NCBI RefSeq assembly: GCF_000153105.1
Contig: NZ_CH672376.1
Span: 2,145,058 to 2,209,057, forward strand
Length of the DNA: 64,000 nt
Direction of reading: 5' to 3'
Origin: Blastopirellula marina DSM 3645
GTDB lineage: Bacteria; Planctomycetota; Planctomycetia; Pirellulales; Pirellulaceae
A program made the position numbers and the translations under genes. The notes under the pieces were generated by a model. It was not told where the DNA came from. It saw only the letters and a program-made list of their open reading frames with translations, and searched no databases. Numbering within the stretch: the first letter of the stretch is position 1; the number at the start of each line of letters is the position of its first letter. Below are positions 1-9,004 of this stretch, piece after piece.

Positions 1-41
1 TTCCCCCGATGACGACGATTTCTTTTCGTAGTCGTTTTCTC

Positions 42-141
42 TTCGTAGCCCGTTGCACAAGCGAGAGGAAATCGCTCGGCGATTCCAAAGCGGATCGAAG
101 TAGCCGACCGCATTTCCCTCGCTGGCGCAGCGGGCTACGAA
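42..141. repeat. Dispersed palindromic (REP/MITE-like) element, copy 1
   Basis: An imperfect inverted repeat with arms of about 30 bases at 42-72 and 112-141. The arms begin ttcgtagcccg and end cgggctacgaa. The roughly 40-base centre contains cgctcggcgattcc and cggatcgaagtagcc. The same arms and a recognisably related centre recur at 4658-4747 and, inverted, at 32181-32280. It lies just past the 3' end of hpnE. No coding content was seen in bases 1-209. It may act as a terminator or be a non-autonomous mobile repeat; this is inference. Confidence 0.75.
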
Positions 142-209
142 GATAGATGTCAGCTCAAAGGCTAAATAGCGGCACATTAAAACGGGCGCAGCAAACTCGT
201 TTTTCGGTT

Positions 210-1643
210 CTACCGAAACAGCTTCCGGCAGAGCCAGGTGTGCGGCAAGTCTGGCGTCACCAGCTTCTCTTCGCGGCCGTATCGCCGCAGCAGCGCTTCG
301 GCGGCGAGTCGACCGCTGCGGATGGCTCCTTCCATCGTGGCGGGCCAGCCGGTCTTGGTCCAATCGCCGGCTAAAAATAGACCGGTGACCGGCGTCGACT
401 GCGGAGGACGAATGGCTTCCAGCCCGGGGACTGCAGAAAAGACCGCCGCCTTTTGCGTAAGCACGCGAGCAAACAAAGGGGATGCGGCGATTGGCCACAA
501 CTCGGCCAGTTCACGCGTCACCGCGGCGATGATCGCCGCCTGATCGCCGGACGGCAGATCGTGCGATGCGCTGATCACCACTTGATAGTAGTAAGCCGCG
601 GATTGACCGTCATGCGGTGATGTCGCTGCGCCATGGGCGAAGAGCCACTGACTGGTTCGATCAAGCAGAACCGCATGCGGCAAATCGGTAATCGGCTTTT
701 CAAACCAGAGATGAACGCTGGTGATTGGCGCATGGTTAATCTGGTCGACGCGGGCCAGATCAGGGACCTTTTCAAACAAGCGCGGCGACAATACCGCTTT
801 GACGCGACGACCGGGAATCGCCAACACGACGTTTTCAAATTGCAGCGTCGCTTCGTCTTTCACCGAAACGCTGAATCCGCCGCCGACCGATTTGCGAAAG
901 ACTTCGTCGACCGGCGATTCCATCTCGATGCGAACTCCGCGGTCAAACAGACTGCGCGCGATCCCCTCTTCGTAGATCTGCCCCAGCGGCGCGGCCGGAA
1001 GGTGCAAATCGGCCGCGTGATGATGTGCCAAAAATCCGTCGATCATCACCTTACGCGCGGCGGCGACTGAGGTCTTCTCAATCGAATCCCCCAGCGCGCT
1101 GACCAGGATGATTTCCCAAAAGCGACGAATGACGTCGGCCGATTGCTTTTGCATTCGCAGCCAAGGCCCCACGCACAGCGATTCGGCTTGTTCCTCGGAG
1201 AGTCGCGCCATACGGCGCAGCGCTGTGCCGATCCCGAGACGTTCTCCCATCGTGAGATAGCTTTGTCGCCAGAACGCCGGAACCAGATGCAGCGGAGCCG
1301 GCAACGCTTCGACCGGCGCAAAAGGGTACGTTTTCCCCTGCGCATCGATGAAGTGCAGTCGTCGCTCGCGGCGAAAGTACGCAGCGACGCCGGTTTGCTC
1401 GCAGAAATCGAGAAAGTTGGTGCAGCAGCCCATCGCGACATGCTGACAATGATCAAAAAGTTGTCCGGTCGCTTCCTCTTTAAACGAACCGGCGCGTCCC
1501 CCCAAATAGCGCCGCGATTCGAGCAACGTGACCAACATGCCGCTGCGTGACAGCGCTTCGGCCGCCGCGAGTCCGGCGAGCCCGCCGCCCACGACTGCGA
1601 CCGAAGGCCGGTGCGCCGCTTCACTTCGTTTGCCAGACTTCAT
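210..1643 (-). CDS. hpnE: Hydroxysqualene dehydroxylase HpnE (FAD amine oxidase family)
   Basis: Third enzyme of the HpnC/D/E route; it reductively removes the hydroxyl of hydroxysqualene to give squalene. The 477-residue protein has an N-terminal dinucleotide-binding motif VVGGGLAGLAAAEAL at about residues 17-31, followed by an ESRRYLGGRAGS stretch typical of amine-oxidase/phytoene-desaturase-type flavoproteins. A C-terminal FAD-contact segment, LFLAGDWTKTGWP, lies near residue 420, followed by the usual SGRLAAEAL helix. The ATG shares one base with the hpnD stop (TGATG), so translation is probably coupled. Length and neighbours fit HpnE rather than a carotenoid desaturase, which would be the main alternative. 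Confidence 0.9.
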   Translation of the reverse strand: MKSGKRSEAAHRPSVAVVGGGLAGLAAAEALSRSGMLVTLLESRRYLGGRAGSFKEEATGQLFDHCQHVAMGCCTNFLDFCEQTGVAAYFRRERRLHFIDAQGKTYPFAPVEALPAPLHLVPAFWRQSYLTMGERLGIGTALRRMARLSEEQAESLCVGPWLRMQKQSADVIRRFWEIILVSALGDSIEKTSVAAARKVMIDGFLAHHHAADLHLPAAPLGQIYEEGIARSLFDRGVRIEMESPVDEVFRKSVGGGFSVSVKDEATLQFENVVLAIPGRRVKAVLSPRLFEKVPDLARVDQINHAPITSVHLWFEKPITDLPHAVLLDRTSQWLFAHGAATSPHDGQSAAYYYQVVISASHDLPSGDQAAIIAAVTRELAELWPIAASPLFARVLTQKAAVFSAVPGLEAIRPPQSTPVTGLFLAGDWTKTGWPATMEGAIRSGRLAAEALLRRYGREEKLVTPDLPHTWLCRKLFR

Positions 1644-2530
1644 CAGCGCGAGACCGTCGTCGGAGTGGAGAAATCAAAGAGTTGGGCCAGCATCAACGAG
1701 GTGACGATCCGCATTTTCTTCCAAGATCCTACCGAGACGCGCTGCCGTAGCACGGCGGTTGGATCTTGCTCGATGCGGGCGAGCAAACCTCGATAGGTGC
1801 AAAACATCGCCGGAAAAATCTTGCGGCCATCGGCATGCAGCAGCGACTGCAACGGTTCGGCCTGGTCGTAAAATTGTTCGGCCCGCTGGATTTGAAATTG
1901 CATCAGTTCGCGAAAACCGTCGGTCGCGCGGCTGGTCGCAAAGTCATCGATCGAGACGTCGAAACGGGTCATTTCGTCTTGCGGCAGATAGAGTCTGCCG
2001 GCTAACGCATCTTCGTGCAGGTCGCGGAGGATGTTGGTCCATTGGAACGCGTAGCCGCAAGCAAGCGCCGGCGGGATCGCCGCTTCCCCTTGAAAACCCC
2101 AGACGTGCAAACAGGCCAGACCTACCGCGGCCGCAACCTGGTAGCAGTAATGTTGCGACTCGGCGAATGTGGGAAACGGCTGCGGCGTCAAATCTCGCTC
2201 GACGCCGTCGATCACCGCAGTGAGATACTCGACTGGAATTTCGTTGCGGCGGATCGTATCGACGAGCGCCGGCAAACGAGGATCGCTCGGCGTTTCTCCG
2301 GCGAGCGCGGCGTGCAGGTCATGCCGCCATTGCTTGAGCGCGGTTTGCTTTTCGAGCAGGTCGCCGGGCTGATCTCCCAAATCATCTGTTTGTCGCATGA
2401 ACGCATAGAGCGCATACATCGCTTGGCTCTTGGGACGCGGCAAGAGCATGAACGACATGACGAAGTTCGAGCCGGATTGCTTGGCCACCTTGCGGCAATA
2501 GGCGTAACTGTCGGCGAGCGAGTGCGTCAA
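1643..2530 (-). CDS. hpnD: Presqualene diphosphate synthase HpnD
   Basis: Head-to-head prenyl transferase expected to condense two farnesyl diphosphates to presqualene diphosphate. Two aspartate-rich motifs bind the Mg-diphosphate: DDLGD at about residues 49-53 and RDLHED at about 169-174. I chose a TTG start at 2530 instead of the ATG at 2626. The TTG overlaps the hpnC stop (TTGA), has GGAGG about seven bases upstream, and gives a normal N-terminus (THSLADSYAYC). The upstream ATG would add 32 residues lying wholly inside hpnC. The gene is in the middle of hpnC-hpnD-hpnE. HpnC and HpnD are homologous; the assignment follows gene order and similarity by eye. Confidence 0.88.
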   Translation of the reverse strand: MTHSLADSYAYCRKVAKQSGSNFVMSFMLLPRPKSQAMYALYAFMRQTDDLGDQPGDLLEKQTALKQWRHDLHAALAGETPSDPRLPALVDTIRRNEIPVEYLTAVIDGVERDLTPQPFPTFAESQHYCYQVAAAVGLACLHVWGFQGEAAIPPALACGYAFQWTNILRDLHEDALAGRLYLPQDEMTRFDVSIDDFATSRATDGFRELMQFQIQRAEQFYDQAEPLQSLLHADGRKIFPAMFCTYRGLLARIEQDPTAVLRQRVSVGSWKKMRIVTSLMLAQLFDFSTPTTVSR

Positions 2531-3486
2531 AGGAGCGCCTCCGGCGTTGCGGCGATCGATTGGCGTGAACCGCGCGAAAAGGTGCGCCGCGTCAGGCAAC
2601 CAAGCAGCAGTTGCAGCTTGCGCCATTTGCCGACGGTGGGGCGAGATTTCAGTACGTCAAAATTTTGTCGGCGAATCGCCTGGCAGATCGCCAGCCCGCC
2701 GGCCAGAAACAGTTCGATATCAAGCCGTAACTGCGGCGCGATCTGGTCCATCAAGGGACGACCCGCGTGCAAATATTGCTCGGCCCGCTCGACTTCGTAT
2801 TGCAACAGTTGCCGAAATGGGGGAGTCGCGACGCTCGAAGCGAGCATTTCTTCCGTCACCCCAAATTTTTGGCGATCTTCTTCCGGTAGGTAAATACGGC
2901 CGATCGCATAGTCGCGCGCCACATCTTGCCAAAAATTGGCCAGTTGCAGCCCGGTGCAGATCGAATCGGAGAGCTTCACGGTTTCGGCGTGGGAGGACCG
3001 CCCCAGATAGAGGACGAGTCGCCCGACGGGGTTGGCCGAATTTTCGCAGTAGGTGAGCAGTTGCTCATGCGTCGCGTACCGTTTGACCCGCTGGTCCTGC
3101 TCGAAAGCGGTCAGCAGGTCGGCCAGCGGCTCGATCGGAATCTCAAACTGGCGAATCGTCTCGGCCAGCGCGACAAACACGGGATGCCAGGTCTGACCTC
3201 GATAACAAGCGTCGAGTTCGGATCTCCACCATGCGAGCAGCTGCAGACTGCGAGCGTCGTCTCCCACTTCGTCAGCCAGATCGTCGGACCAGCGGCAGTA
3301 AGCGTAGACGTGGGCGAAATGAGGGCGCAACTCTTGCGGCAGAAGCCAGCTAGCGACGGTGAAATTTTCGTAATGGCTTTTTGTCAGCTGTTGGCAATAA
3401 TCGGTCGCCGCCGCGAGCGAACAGGGCTCGTGCTGAGAATTGGGACCGTATTGTTGAAGCTGCCGCTCAAATCGTGAATCGGGCAC
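2527..3486 (-). CDS. hpnC: Squalene synthase-family protein HpnC (hydroxysqualene synthase)
   Basis: Expected to convert presqualene diphosphate to hydroxysqualene, the middle step between HpnD and HpnE. The 319-residue protein carries the two trans-prenyltransferase Asp motifs, DDLAD at 68-72 and DVARD at 188-192, with the family sequence YAYCRWSDDLADE around the first. The start is a GTG at 3486 with only a weak ribosome-binding site (GGCGGA). It is the first gene of the hpnCDE operon and diverges from ispH across 111 bases, which must hold both promoters. The squalene-hopene cyclase is not in this window, so whether squalene becomes hopanoid or sterol cannot be told here. Confidence 0.9.
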   Translation of the reverse strand: MPDSRFERQLQQYGPNSQHEPCSLAAATDYCQQLTKSHYENFTVASWLLPQELRPHFAHVYAYCRWSDDLADEVGDDARSLQLLAWWRSELDACYRGQTWHPVFVALAETIRQFEIPIEPLADLLTAFEQDQRVKRYATHEQLLTYCENSANPVGRLVLYLGRSSHAETVKLSDSICTGLQLANFWQDVARDYAIGRIYLPEEDRQKFGVTEEMLASSVATPPFRQLLQYEVERAEQYLHAGRPLMDQIAPQLRLDIELFLAGGLAICQAIRRQNFDVLKSRPTVGKWRKLQLLLGCLTRRTFSRGSRQSIAATPEALL

Positions 3487-3597
3487 GCGTTACATCCGCC
3501 TTGGGCGTCACGGTTCCGGAAGTTGGGGGGAGCAAACGCCGCTATCTGCCGCTGCGGCGATTCAGTATGATGCAATCGTAAGGAGAAGTGCGCTACG

Positions 3598-4539
3598 ATG
3601 AAAGTGATCCTCGCCAGTCCCCGCGGCTTTTGTGCCGGCGTCAACATGGCTATTGAGAGTCTCGACCTTGCTTTGCAGGCGTTTGGGGCGCCGGTCTACG
3701 TCTATCATGAAATCGTCCACAACAAATATGTGGTGACCACCTTCAAAGAGAAGGGGGCGATTTTTATCGACGATTTGAACGAAGCGCCCGAAGGCTCGAC
3801 GTTGCTCTTCAGCGCGCATGGGGTTTCGCCCGAAATTCGCCAGATGGCGAAGGACCGCAAACTCTTCGCAATCGACGCGACTTGCCCCCTGGTGACCAAA
3901 GTTCACCTTGAAGCGATTCGTTTCGCCAAACAACATTACACGATCTTTTTGATCGGCCACGAAGGTCACGACGAAGTGATCGGTACGATGGGGGAAGCCC
4001 CCGAGGCGATCATCTTGGTCGAATCGGCCGAGGATGTCCCCAATCTGCAAGTCGCCGACGGCAGCAAGTTGGCCTATCTGACGCAGACGACATTGTCCGT
4101 CGACGACGCCAATCGGATTATCGGTGCGCTCAAGCAGCGTTTTCCGCAGGTGATCGGTCCGCCGAAAGAAGATATCTGCTACGCAACGCAAAATCGCCAG
4201 GAAGCGGTGCGCATTTTGGCGACCGAGGCCGATTTGGTGCTGGTGCTGGGAAGCCAGAACAGCTCGAACAGCCAACGGCTGAAAGAACTGGCGCGAGAAT
4301 CAGGGACGAAGGGCTATTTGCTCGACGGAGCTTCCGACTTGAAGCCAGAGTGGTTTGAAGGGGTGGAAACGGTCCTGGTCACCGCCGGCGCTAGTGCGCC
4401 CGAAGAAGTTGTGCAGGAATGTCTCGACTATCTAGTTGAGAATCACGGCGCCCAAATCACGCCGCACAGCATTCGCGAAGAGCAGGTTCACTTTCCGCTG
4501 CCGCGCGAACTGCGAGAGAAGGCGCTGCCGAAGGCGTAA
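3598..4539 (+). CDS. ispH: 4-Hydroxy-3-methylbut-2-enyl diphosphate reductase IspH (LytB)
   Basis: Last enzyme of the MEP pathway; an iron-sulfur enzyme making isopentenyl and dimethylallyl diphosphate. All three cluster cysteines are visible: C12 (GFCAG), C96 (DATCPLV) and C194 (EDICYATQ). The substrate-binding His/Glu set is also present: H41, H74, and HEGHDE with H124 and E126. At 313 residues it has the normal length. The start ATG at 3598 follows AAGGAG with good spacing. It diverges from hpnC, so precursor supply and squalene synthesis may share a control region. A strong hairpin follows the stop at 4604. Confidence 0.96.
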   Translation: MKVILASPRGFCAGVNMAIESLDLALQAFGAPVYVYHEIVHNKYVVTTFKEKGAIFIDDLNEAPEGSTLLFSAHGVSPEIRQMAKDRKLFAIDATCPLVTKVHLEAIRFAKQHYTIFLIGHEGHDEVIGTMGEAPEAIILVESAEDVPNLQVADGSKLAYLTQTTLSVDDANRIIGALKQRFPQVIGPPKEDICYATQNRQEAVRILATEADLVLVLGSQNSSNSQRLKELARESGTKGYLLDGASDLKPEWFEGVETVLVTAGASAPEEVVQECLDYLVENHGAQITPHSIREEQVHFPLPRELREKALPKA

Positions 4540-4603
4540 AATTCTTCACGCTAGAACGCTGCGCGTTTTGATGTTGCGCTATCTTGAAGCGGCGCACTTG
4601 CGA

Positions 4604-4632
4604 CCGCAATCTCCGTGAGATTGCGGATTTTC
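4604..4632 (+). terminator. Rho-independent terminator after ispH
   Basis: A perfect 10-base stem, ccgcaatctc / gagattgcgg, with a three-base loop (cgt), followed by attttcc. It lies 65 bases past the ispH stop. The T-run is short, so termination strength is uncertain. Confidence 0.7.
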
Positions 4633-4657
4633 CAGGAAATAGGAAATCGTCAAGCCG

Positions 4658-4747
4658 ATCGTAGCCCGACGCGCGAGCCAAGAGCAAGCGGTTCAACGAC
4701 TCGAACTACCCAGCCGAATTCCCTCGGCTCGCGCCGCGGGCTACGAT
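4658..4747. repeat. Dispersed palindromic element, copy 2
   Basis: The left arm begins atcgtagcccg and the right arm ends cgggctacgat. The inner arms are gcgcgagcc and ggctcgcgc. The centre (gttcaacgactcgaactac) is related to the copy at 42-141, and both centres are followed by ttccctcg. It lies between the convergent 3' ends of ispH and the repeat-rich secreted protein. With the terminator, it accounts for most of the 322-base gap 4540-4861; nothing else was seen there. Confidence 0.7.
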
Positions 4748-4861
4748 GAAGTGCGAGTCGCTATTTCTGGTGAACCTGCCGAAAAGCACAACCTCACAAC
4801 TTGCGCATCAACAAAGGCGCCGCGGCAAGGCCGCCGGCGCCATTGTTTTGCTAACGACTTG

Positions 4862-7063
4862 CTACGGACCAAATGGATCGACGGCGTTGGGATCCGCCAC
4901 GGTTGGGTCGCCCGCGGCCGGCGCCTCTTTGTTTTCCGGCAAGCGAACCAGCATCCAGGTCTGCGTCTTTTCTTCACCAAAGTGAATCAAGAGCGGCGTT
5001 TCGTCCTGGGTCAGGTTGTAGATGCCGGTTTCCATGACCGTGCTGGTCTTGTCACCGATCGTCCAAGCGGCGCGTTGCGAATCTTTGTCGACACTCCCCT
5101 GCACCGGCAAGTTGGTCTTGGTTTCGGTGTTGTAGTAAGTGCCGGCGATGATCCCGTCTTTGTCGACCGCCAACTGCAGATACATGATCGGATCCCCTTC
5201 GTCCTGGTTGGCCAGGGCGAAGACGCCGAGCGGCATCCAGTTCTCGCCGTTCTCATCGGTCGGCGGATTGGCGGCGAGCGCTTCTCGACCGACGGCGGCA
5301 TAGTCCGACGCTTGTTGAGCGTACTGCACCGTCGTCGCGACTGGCGCGTCGTTAATGTAGACGTACTGCGTGTCGTAAATCACGTTATCGCCGTAGTAGT
5401 AATAGCAAGGAGTTCCCCAAGTGTTGCCCCAGTAGAACCACGAAGTGAGTCCCACCGGCGTCGACCAACGCCACCAATATCCAGGATACGGGCGATAGTT
5501 GTAGAAACCCCAACGGTTGTAACCGGCGTTGTTCCAACCCCAGAAACCGGAGTTCCAGTTGTTGCGACCGCTCCAATAGTTGTAGCGATTACGAACGTGG
5601 TTGCCGCGGTTCTGCCAGTTGTTCCAATGGGCGTCGTGTCCAGGACCATGCGGATGGTTGGGACGAACGACATTCCCGTTGCCGGGACGATTGGGGCGGT
5701 CCCCGTTGCCGGGCCGATCCCCGTTGCCGGGCCGATCACCGTTGCCGGGCCGATCACCGTTGCCGGGCCGATCACCGTTGCCGGGCCGATCACCGTTGCC
5801 GGGTCGATCACCGTTGCCGGGTCGATCACCGTTGCCGGGCCGATCGCCGTTGCCGGGCCGATCACCGTTGCCGGGCCGATCACCGTTGCCGGGTCGATCA
5901 CCGTTGCCGGGTCGATCACCGTTGCCGGGTCGATCACCGTTGCCGGGCCGATCACCGATGCCGGGTCGATCACCCATGCCGGGGCGATCACCGTTGCCGG
6001 GCCGATCACCGTTGCCGGGCCGATCACCGTTGCCGGGTCGATCGCCGTTACCGGGCCGATCACCGTTACCGGGCCGATCCCCGATGCCGGGTCGATCTCC
6101 GTTGCCGGGCCGATCTCCGTTGCCGGGCCGATCACCCATGCCGGGCCGATCCCCGATGCCGGGTCGATCACCGATGCCGGGTCGATCCCCGATGCCGGGT
6201 CGATCACCGATGCCGGGCCGATCTCCATTGCCGGGTCGATCACCGATTCCGGGGCGGTCACCACTACCGGGGCGGTTGTTATTGCCGGGGCGATTGATGT
6301 TGCCTGGAAGAGTCGTAGGTCGATCCCCTGCGGCAGGGCGATTGGGGCGATCTAGATTTCCCACGTTTGGTCGAGTGGGCCGAGTCGTGTTGCCCGGCTG
6401 CGTCGTAGGTCGATTGGCGCCAGGTCGGCTACCGGTGATGCCCAAGAAATCATTCAGCTGCGTATTCGAGGGGCGCTCCTGGAGTCGACTACCGCCTCTG
6501 TTGTCAAAATTGGGACGTGCCGTGATGTTCGGTCGGCTGCTACTGGAATTGCCCGGACGCGAAATTTCTGGACGACCGTTACCAGGCGTGCCAGAGCCGG
6601 GGCGATTGTTGTTACCGAGCGAAGGGCGATTGCTACCGAGCGACGAGCGATCCAACGTCGGCAGCGAGTTCTGCCGATTGGAGGTCGTCGGTCGATTGGC
6701 GCTGGGACGACTAGAAACTGCCGGTCGACTTACGGAAGGGCGACTGCTGCTGCTTGGCAAACGGGTCGAAGGTCGGCTTGGGGAGGGTCGACTTGCTGAC
6801 GGGCGGCTCATCGAGGGACTTCGCCCTGCTCCGCCAGAGTTAGCGCTGGCGCGGGATCCTCCTCCAAAACTGCCGCTGGGACGAGCGCTCGGGCGCCCGG
6901 CGTTCATGTGTCCGCCGCCGCCACCGCCGCCACCGCCGCTCATGCGGGCCCCGCCCCCATGACCTCCTCCGCCGCCGCCACCAAAGCCGCGGGCAAAGGC
7001 TGCGCTAGGCAGCACGAGGGCTGATACGATTAATCCGGTCAGAAAAATATTTCGAGCGTGCAT
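4862..7063 (-). CDS. Secreted Gly/Arg/Pro/Asn-rich protein with about 32 hexapeptide repeats
   Basis: Function unknown. A signal peptide (residues 1-24, ARNIFLTGLIVSALVLPSAAFA) is followed by Gly/His- and Ser/Arg/Pro-rich low-complexity sequence. About 32 tandem RPG(N/I/M)GD units come next, then a Trp/Tyr/Asn-rich stretch and a C-terminal globular part of roughly 170 residues with a YLQLAVDKDGIIAGTYYN-like core. The start at 7063 was chosen because the signal peptide begins there and AGG lies seven bases upstream; ATGs at 7075 or 7117 are in frame. The repetitive arginine/proline-rich middle suggests an extended, cationic cell-surface or matrix protein. Planctomycete genomes contain similar proteins of unknown role. 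The 18-bp periodicity keeps other frames open, but those frames have no protein-like features. Confidence 0.85.
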   Translation of the reverse strand: MHARNIFLTGLIVSALVLPSAAFARGFGGGGGGGHGGGARMSGGGGGGGGGHMNAGRPSARPSGSFGGGSRASANSGGAGRSPSMSRPSASRPSPSRPSTRLPSSSSRPSVSRPAVSSRPSANRPTTSNRQNSLPTLDRSSLGSNRPSLGNNNRPGSGTPGNGRPEISRPGNSSSSRPNITARPNFDNRGGSRLQERPSNTQLNDFLGITGSRPGANRPTTQPGNTTRPTRPNVGNLDRPNRPAAGDRPTTLPGNINRPGNNNRPGSGDRPGIGDRPGNGDRPGIGDRPGIGDRPGIGDRPGIGDRPGMGDRPGNGDRPGNGDRPGIGDRPGNGDRPGNGDRPGNGDRPGNGDRPGNGDRPGMGDRPGIGDRPGNGDRPGNGDRPGNGDRPGNGDRPGNGDRPGNGDRPGNGDRPGNGDRPGNGDRPGNGDRPGNGDRPGNGDRPGNGDRPGNGDRPNRPGNGNVVRPNHPHGPGHDAHWNNWQNRGNHVRNRYNYWSGRNNWNSGFWGWNNAGYNRWGFYNYRPYPGYWWRWSTPVGLTSWFYWGNTWGTPCYYYYGDNVIYDTQYVYINDAPVATTVQYAQQASDYAAVGREALAANPPTDENGENWMPLGVFALANQDEGDPIMYLQLAVDKDGIIAGTYYNTETKTNLPVQGSVDKDSQRAAWTIGDKTSTVMETGIYNLTQDETPLLIHFGEEKTQTWMLVRLPENKEAPAAGDPTVADPNAVDPFGP
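5683..6280. repeat. 18-bp tandem repeat array inside the secreted protein gene
   Basis: About 32 copies of an 18-base unit, approximately ccgttgccgggccgatca on the plus strand, encode the RPGNGD-type hexapeptides. Copies vary mainly at one codon (Asn, Ile or Met) and at third positions. The 3' part (5700-5940) is the more homogeneous on the protein's C-terminal side, which suggests recent expansion there. Confidence 0.9.
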
Positions 7064-7123
7064 GACGCGCCTCATGTTGGTTCGGTTGTTTGTCCCGGCA
7101 AGTTGGACAAATAGCATCTTGGG

Positions 7124-8041
7124 TTATTGTTCGGGCTGTCGGACCACATGGAAAGGTCCAAGATCAGGAAGCAGCTCTCCGTCAAGCGTGCGACAGATCG
7201 ATCGCGACTCATATTTATCGTCGGCCGTGCGACGCATCGTGCGCAGGGACGAAGCCTTGCGAGCGTCGGGCAAAACGCCGGTCGAGCGGACAAACCAGCG
7301 TCCATCTTCTTCGACCCATTTTTCTTCGGCGAATCCACCATCCGAATCGAACACCCAGCCGCGAATACATTGCTGGGCTGGATCCCAGCCGATGACTTCG
7401 GTCCCGTCCAGATCGACCACATCGGACACATAGACTTTGAAGGAACGGATCAAGAAGCATTCATTTTTGCTCCAGCGTCCAATCGTCTCGACGGTCGCTC
7501 CTTCCGAATCGTCAACCCAGCGGCCGACGAGCCAGGCCAACGGCTCTAGTTGCTGCCGGGCCAGAGAAACTTGCGGCTCGCTTGACAGCTGGTCGCTAAT
7601 GATCGTTTCGTGAACGCTATCCAGTTTCCACGTTTTGTCTTCTTTGACATGAATCGCGGTGTAGGACAGCAGTTTTGGCGTTTCTCCGGAATGGGAAATC
7701 CGCGCCGTTCCTTCTTCGACGGCGACATCGGGTTTCACGAAGCGGATCGAGTCGATTTCGACCGTCAATTCGGGCAGATCGCCCTGCTCGCAGCGCTCGG
7801 CGAATTGTCGGCGAATCGCGTCTCGGCCGACCACTTTTTCGCCGGTAGTACGGCAAAGATATTCGGCGTTTTTCGCCCAGTGTTCTGCGAGCCGGTCAGG
7901 ATCGGCTGCATTAAATGCGGCGATGTACGAAACGACGTTGGCGGTGATTTCCTCCTCGGCGGTAAGAGGTTCTTCGGCTTGAATGATGCCAAATGTCAAC
8001 ATCGCCAGGCAAATTGCCGTTAGAAACGTTTGCGCCTTCAT
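7124..8041 (-). CDS. Secreted SnoaL-like (nuclear transport factor 2 fold) protein
   Basis: A 305-residue protein with a signal peptide (residues 1-22, ending IIQAEE). Residues about 28-150 look like a SnoaL/DUF4440 domain: a helical VVSYIAAFNAADPDRLAEHW start, then EYLCRTTGEKVVGRDAIRRQF and strands ending YTAIHVKEDKTWKLDSV. A second segment, about 165-300 (LEPLAWLVGRWVDD ... GRWFVRSTGV), resembles lipocalin-like DUF1579 proteins. The reaction, if any, is unknown. The ATG at 8041 is preceded by AAGGTGG. The repeat-rich secreted gene follows on the same strand after 60 bases, so the two may be co-transcribed. Confidence 0.8.
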   Translation of the reverse strand: MKAQTFLTAICLAMLTFGIIQAEEPLTAEEEITANVVSYIAAFNAADPDRLAEHWAKNAEYLCRTTGEKVVGRDAIRRQFAERCEQGDLPELTVEIDSIRFVKPDVAVEEGTARISHSGETPKLLSYTAIHVKEDKTWKLDSVHETIISDQLSSEPQVSLARQQLEPLAWLVGRWVDDSEGATVETIGRWSKNECFLIRSFKVYVSDVVDLDGTEVIGWDPAQQCIRGWVFDSDGGFAEEKWVEEDGRWFVRSTGVLPDARKASSLRTMRRTADDKYESRSICRTLDGELLPDLGPFHVVRQPEQ

Positions 8042-8261
8042 AAATGTCCACCTTATTCGCCGGTATTGGTCAAACGAGCTAGCTTATCCACTCTGATTTC
8101 TACGACTGGTAATGAATCAATCCAAACGCTTTCTCAAGAATTCCTGGAGAAACCTTCCCCTCTAACCGCAGAAATGCGCGTAGAATGCTCCAGATGCAGT
8201 GAAATTAGAACCTATGCTTGAAAAACCAAATCTCGTCTTCTTTATGCGGGACACACAAGTC

Positions 8262-8804
8262 ATGAATCGTACATTTGTTTGGGCCTCGGCCGCCCTGTTG
8301 GTTTTGGCCTCGTATTGCGGCGCGGCCCACGCGCAAGTCGCCTATTATGCGGCGCCTGCGGTTGTCGCCGCTCCGCCGGTCGTCGGTTATGTTCCAGAGC
8401 GCCGTGGACTGTTTGGATGGCGAACCTCGTATCGCCCGATTTACGGCGCTTATGCGGCGCCGGTCGTCGCGGCTCCGATCACGACCAACTATTACGCTCC
8501 GGCCTATGCGCCCCCGATCACCACCAATTACTATTCGCCGGCGCCAAGCGTCGTGACGACGAATTATTATTCGCCGGCCCCGACCACGACCTATTACGGC
8601 GGAACGACATTGGCCGCACCAACCACGACGTATTACGGCGGCGCCGCGGCGGCTGCGCCGACGACCACCTACTACGGCGGAACGGAAGTGGTGAGTCCGA
8701 CCACGACCTATTACGCTCCGACAACGTCGTTCTACGGTACTGTCCCCGCGACGACGCCGACGACCACCTACTACGCTCCGATGCAATCGATCATCGTTCC
8801 GTAG
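8262..8804 (+). CDS. Small secreted Tyr/Thr/Ala/Pro-rich protein
   Basis: Function unknown. A 180-residue protein with a signal peptide (MNRTFVWASAALLVLASYCG, cleavage after AHA). The rest is a run of imperfect repeats around ITTNYYAPAY, TTTYYGG and TTTYYAP. The tyrosine pairs and lack of charge suggest a cell-surface or matrix component. The ATG at 8262 was chosen because the signal peptide starts there; an upstream in-frame start at 8199 would put 21 polar residues before it. A strong terminator follows. Confidence 0.75.
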   Translation: MNRTFVWASAALLVLASYCGAAHAQVAYYAAPAVVAAPPVVGYVPERRGLFGWRTSYRPIYGAYAAPVVAAPITTNYYAPAYAPPITTNYYSPAPSVVTTNYYSPAPTTTYYGGTTLAAPTTTYYGGAAAAAPTTTYYGGTEVVSPTTTYYAPTTSFYGTVPATTPTTTYYAPMQSIIVP

Positions 8805-8842
8805 TCCACCGCGGTCTTTAGCCGCGACAAACGCGAATTCCA

Positions 8843-8873
8843 ACGCGACGAATTTCCCTCGTCGCGTTTTTTT
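8843..8873 (+). terminator. Rho-independent terminator after the Tyr-rich protein gene
   Basis: A nine-base perfect stem, acgcgacga / tcgtcgcgt, with loop atttccc, runs directly into seven Ts. It is 39 bases past the stop at 8804. Confidence 0.85.
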
Positions 8874-9004
8874 ATGCGCAGCGTCGAAAGAACAGGCCAG
8901 GAAATATTTGAGCAATGCAGGCGACATTCGTTATAATCAGCGCGCCCCCCACGTCTGCATGTTCATCGACGCACTTTGCGAGAATTCGCCTACGAGGGAA
9001 AACT

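Noticed and set aside
2530..2626. ATG at 2626 as hpnD start
   Set aside because: It adds a tail that lies fully inside hpnC; the TTG at 2530 with GGAGG and TTGA coupling is better supported.
4751..6962. Long open frames on the plus strand and a second minus-strand frame across the repeat region
   Set aside because: The 18-base repeat keeps all six frames open; only the minus frame with the signal peptide and a globular C-terminus looks like a real protein.
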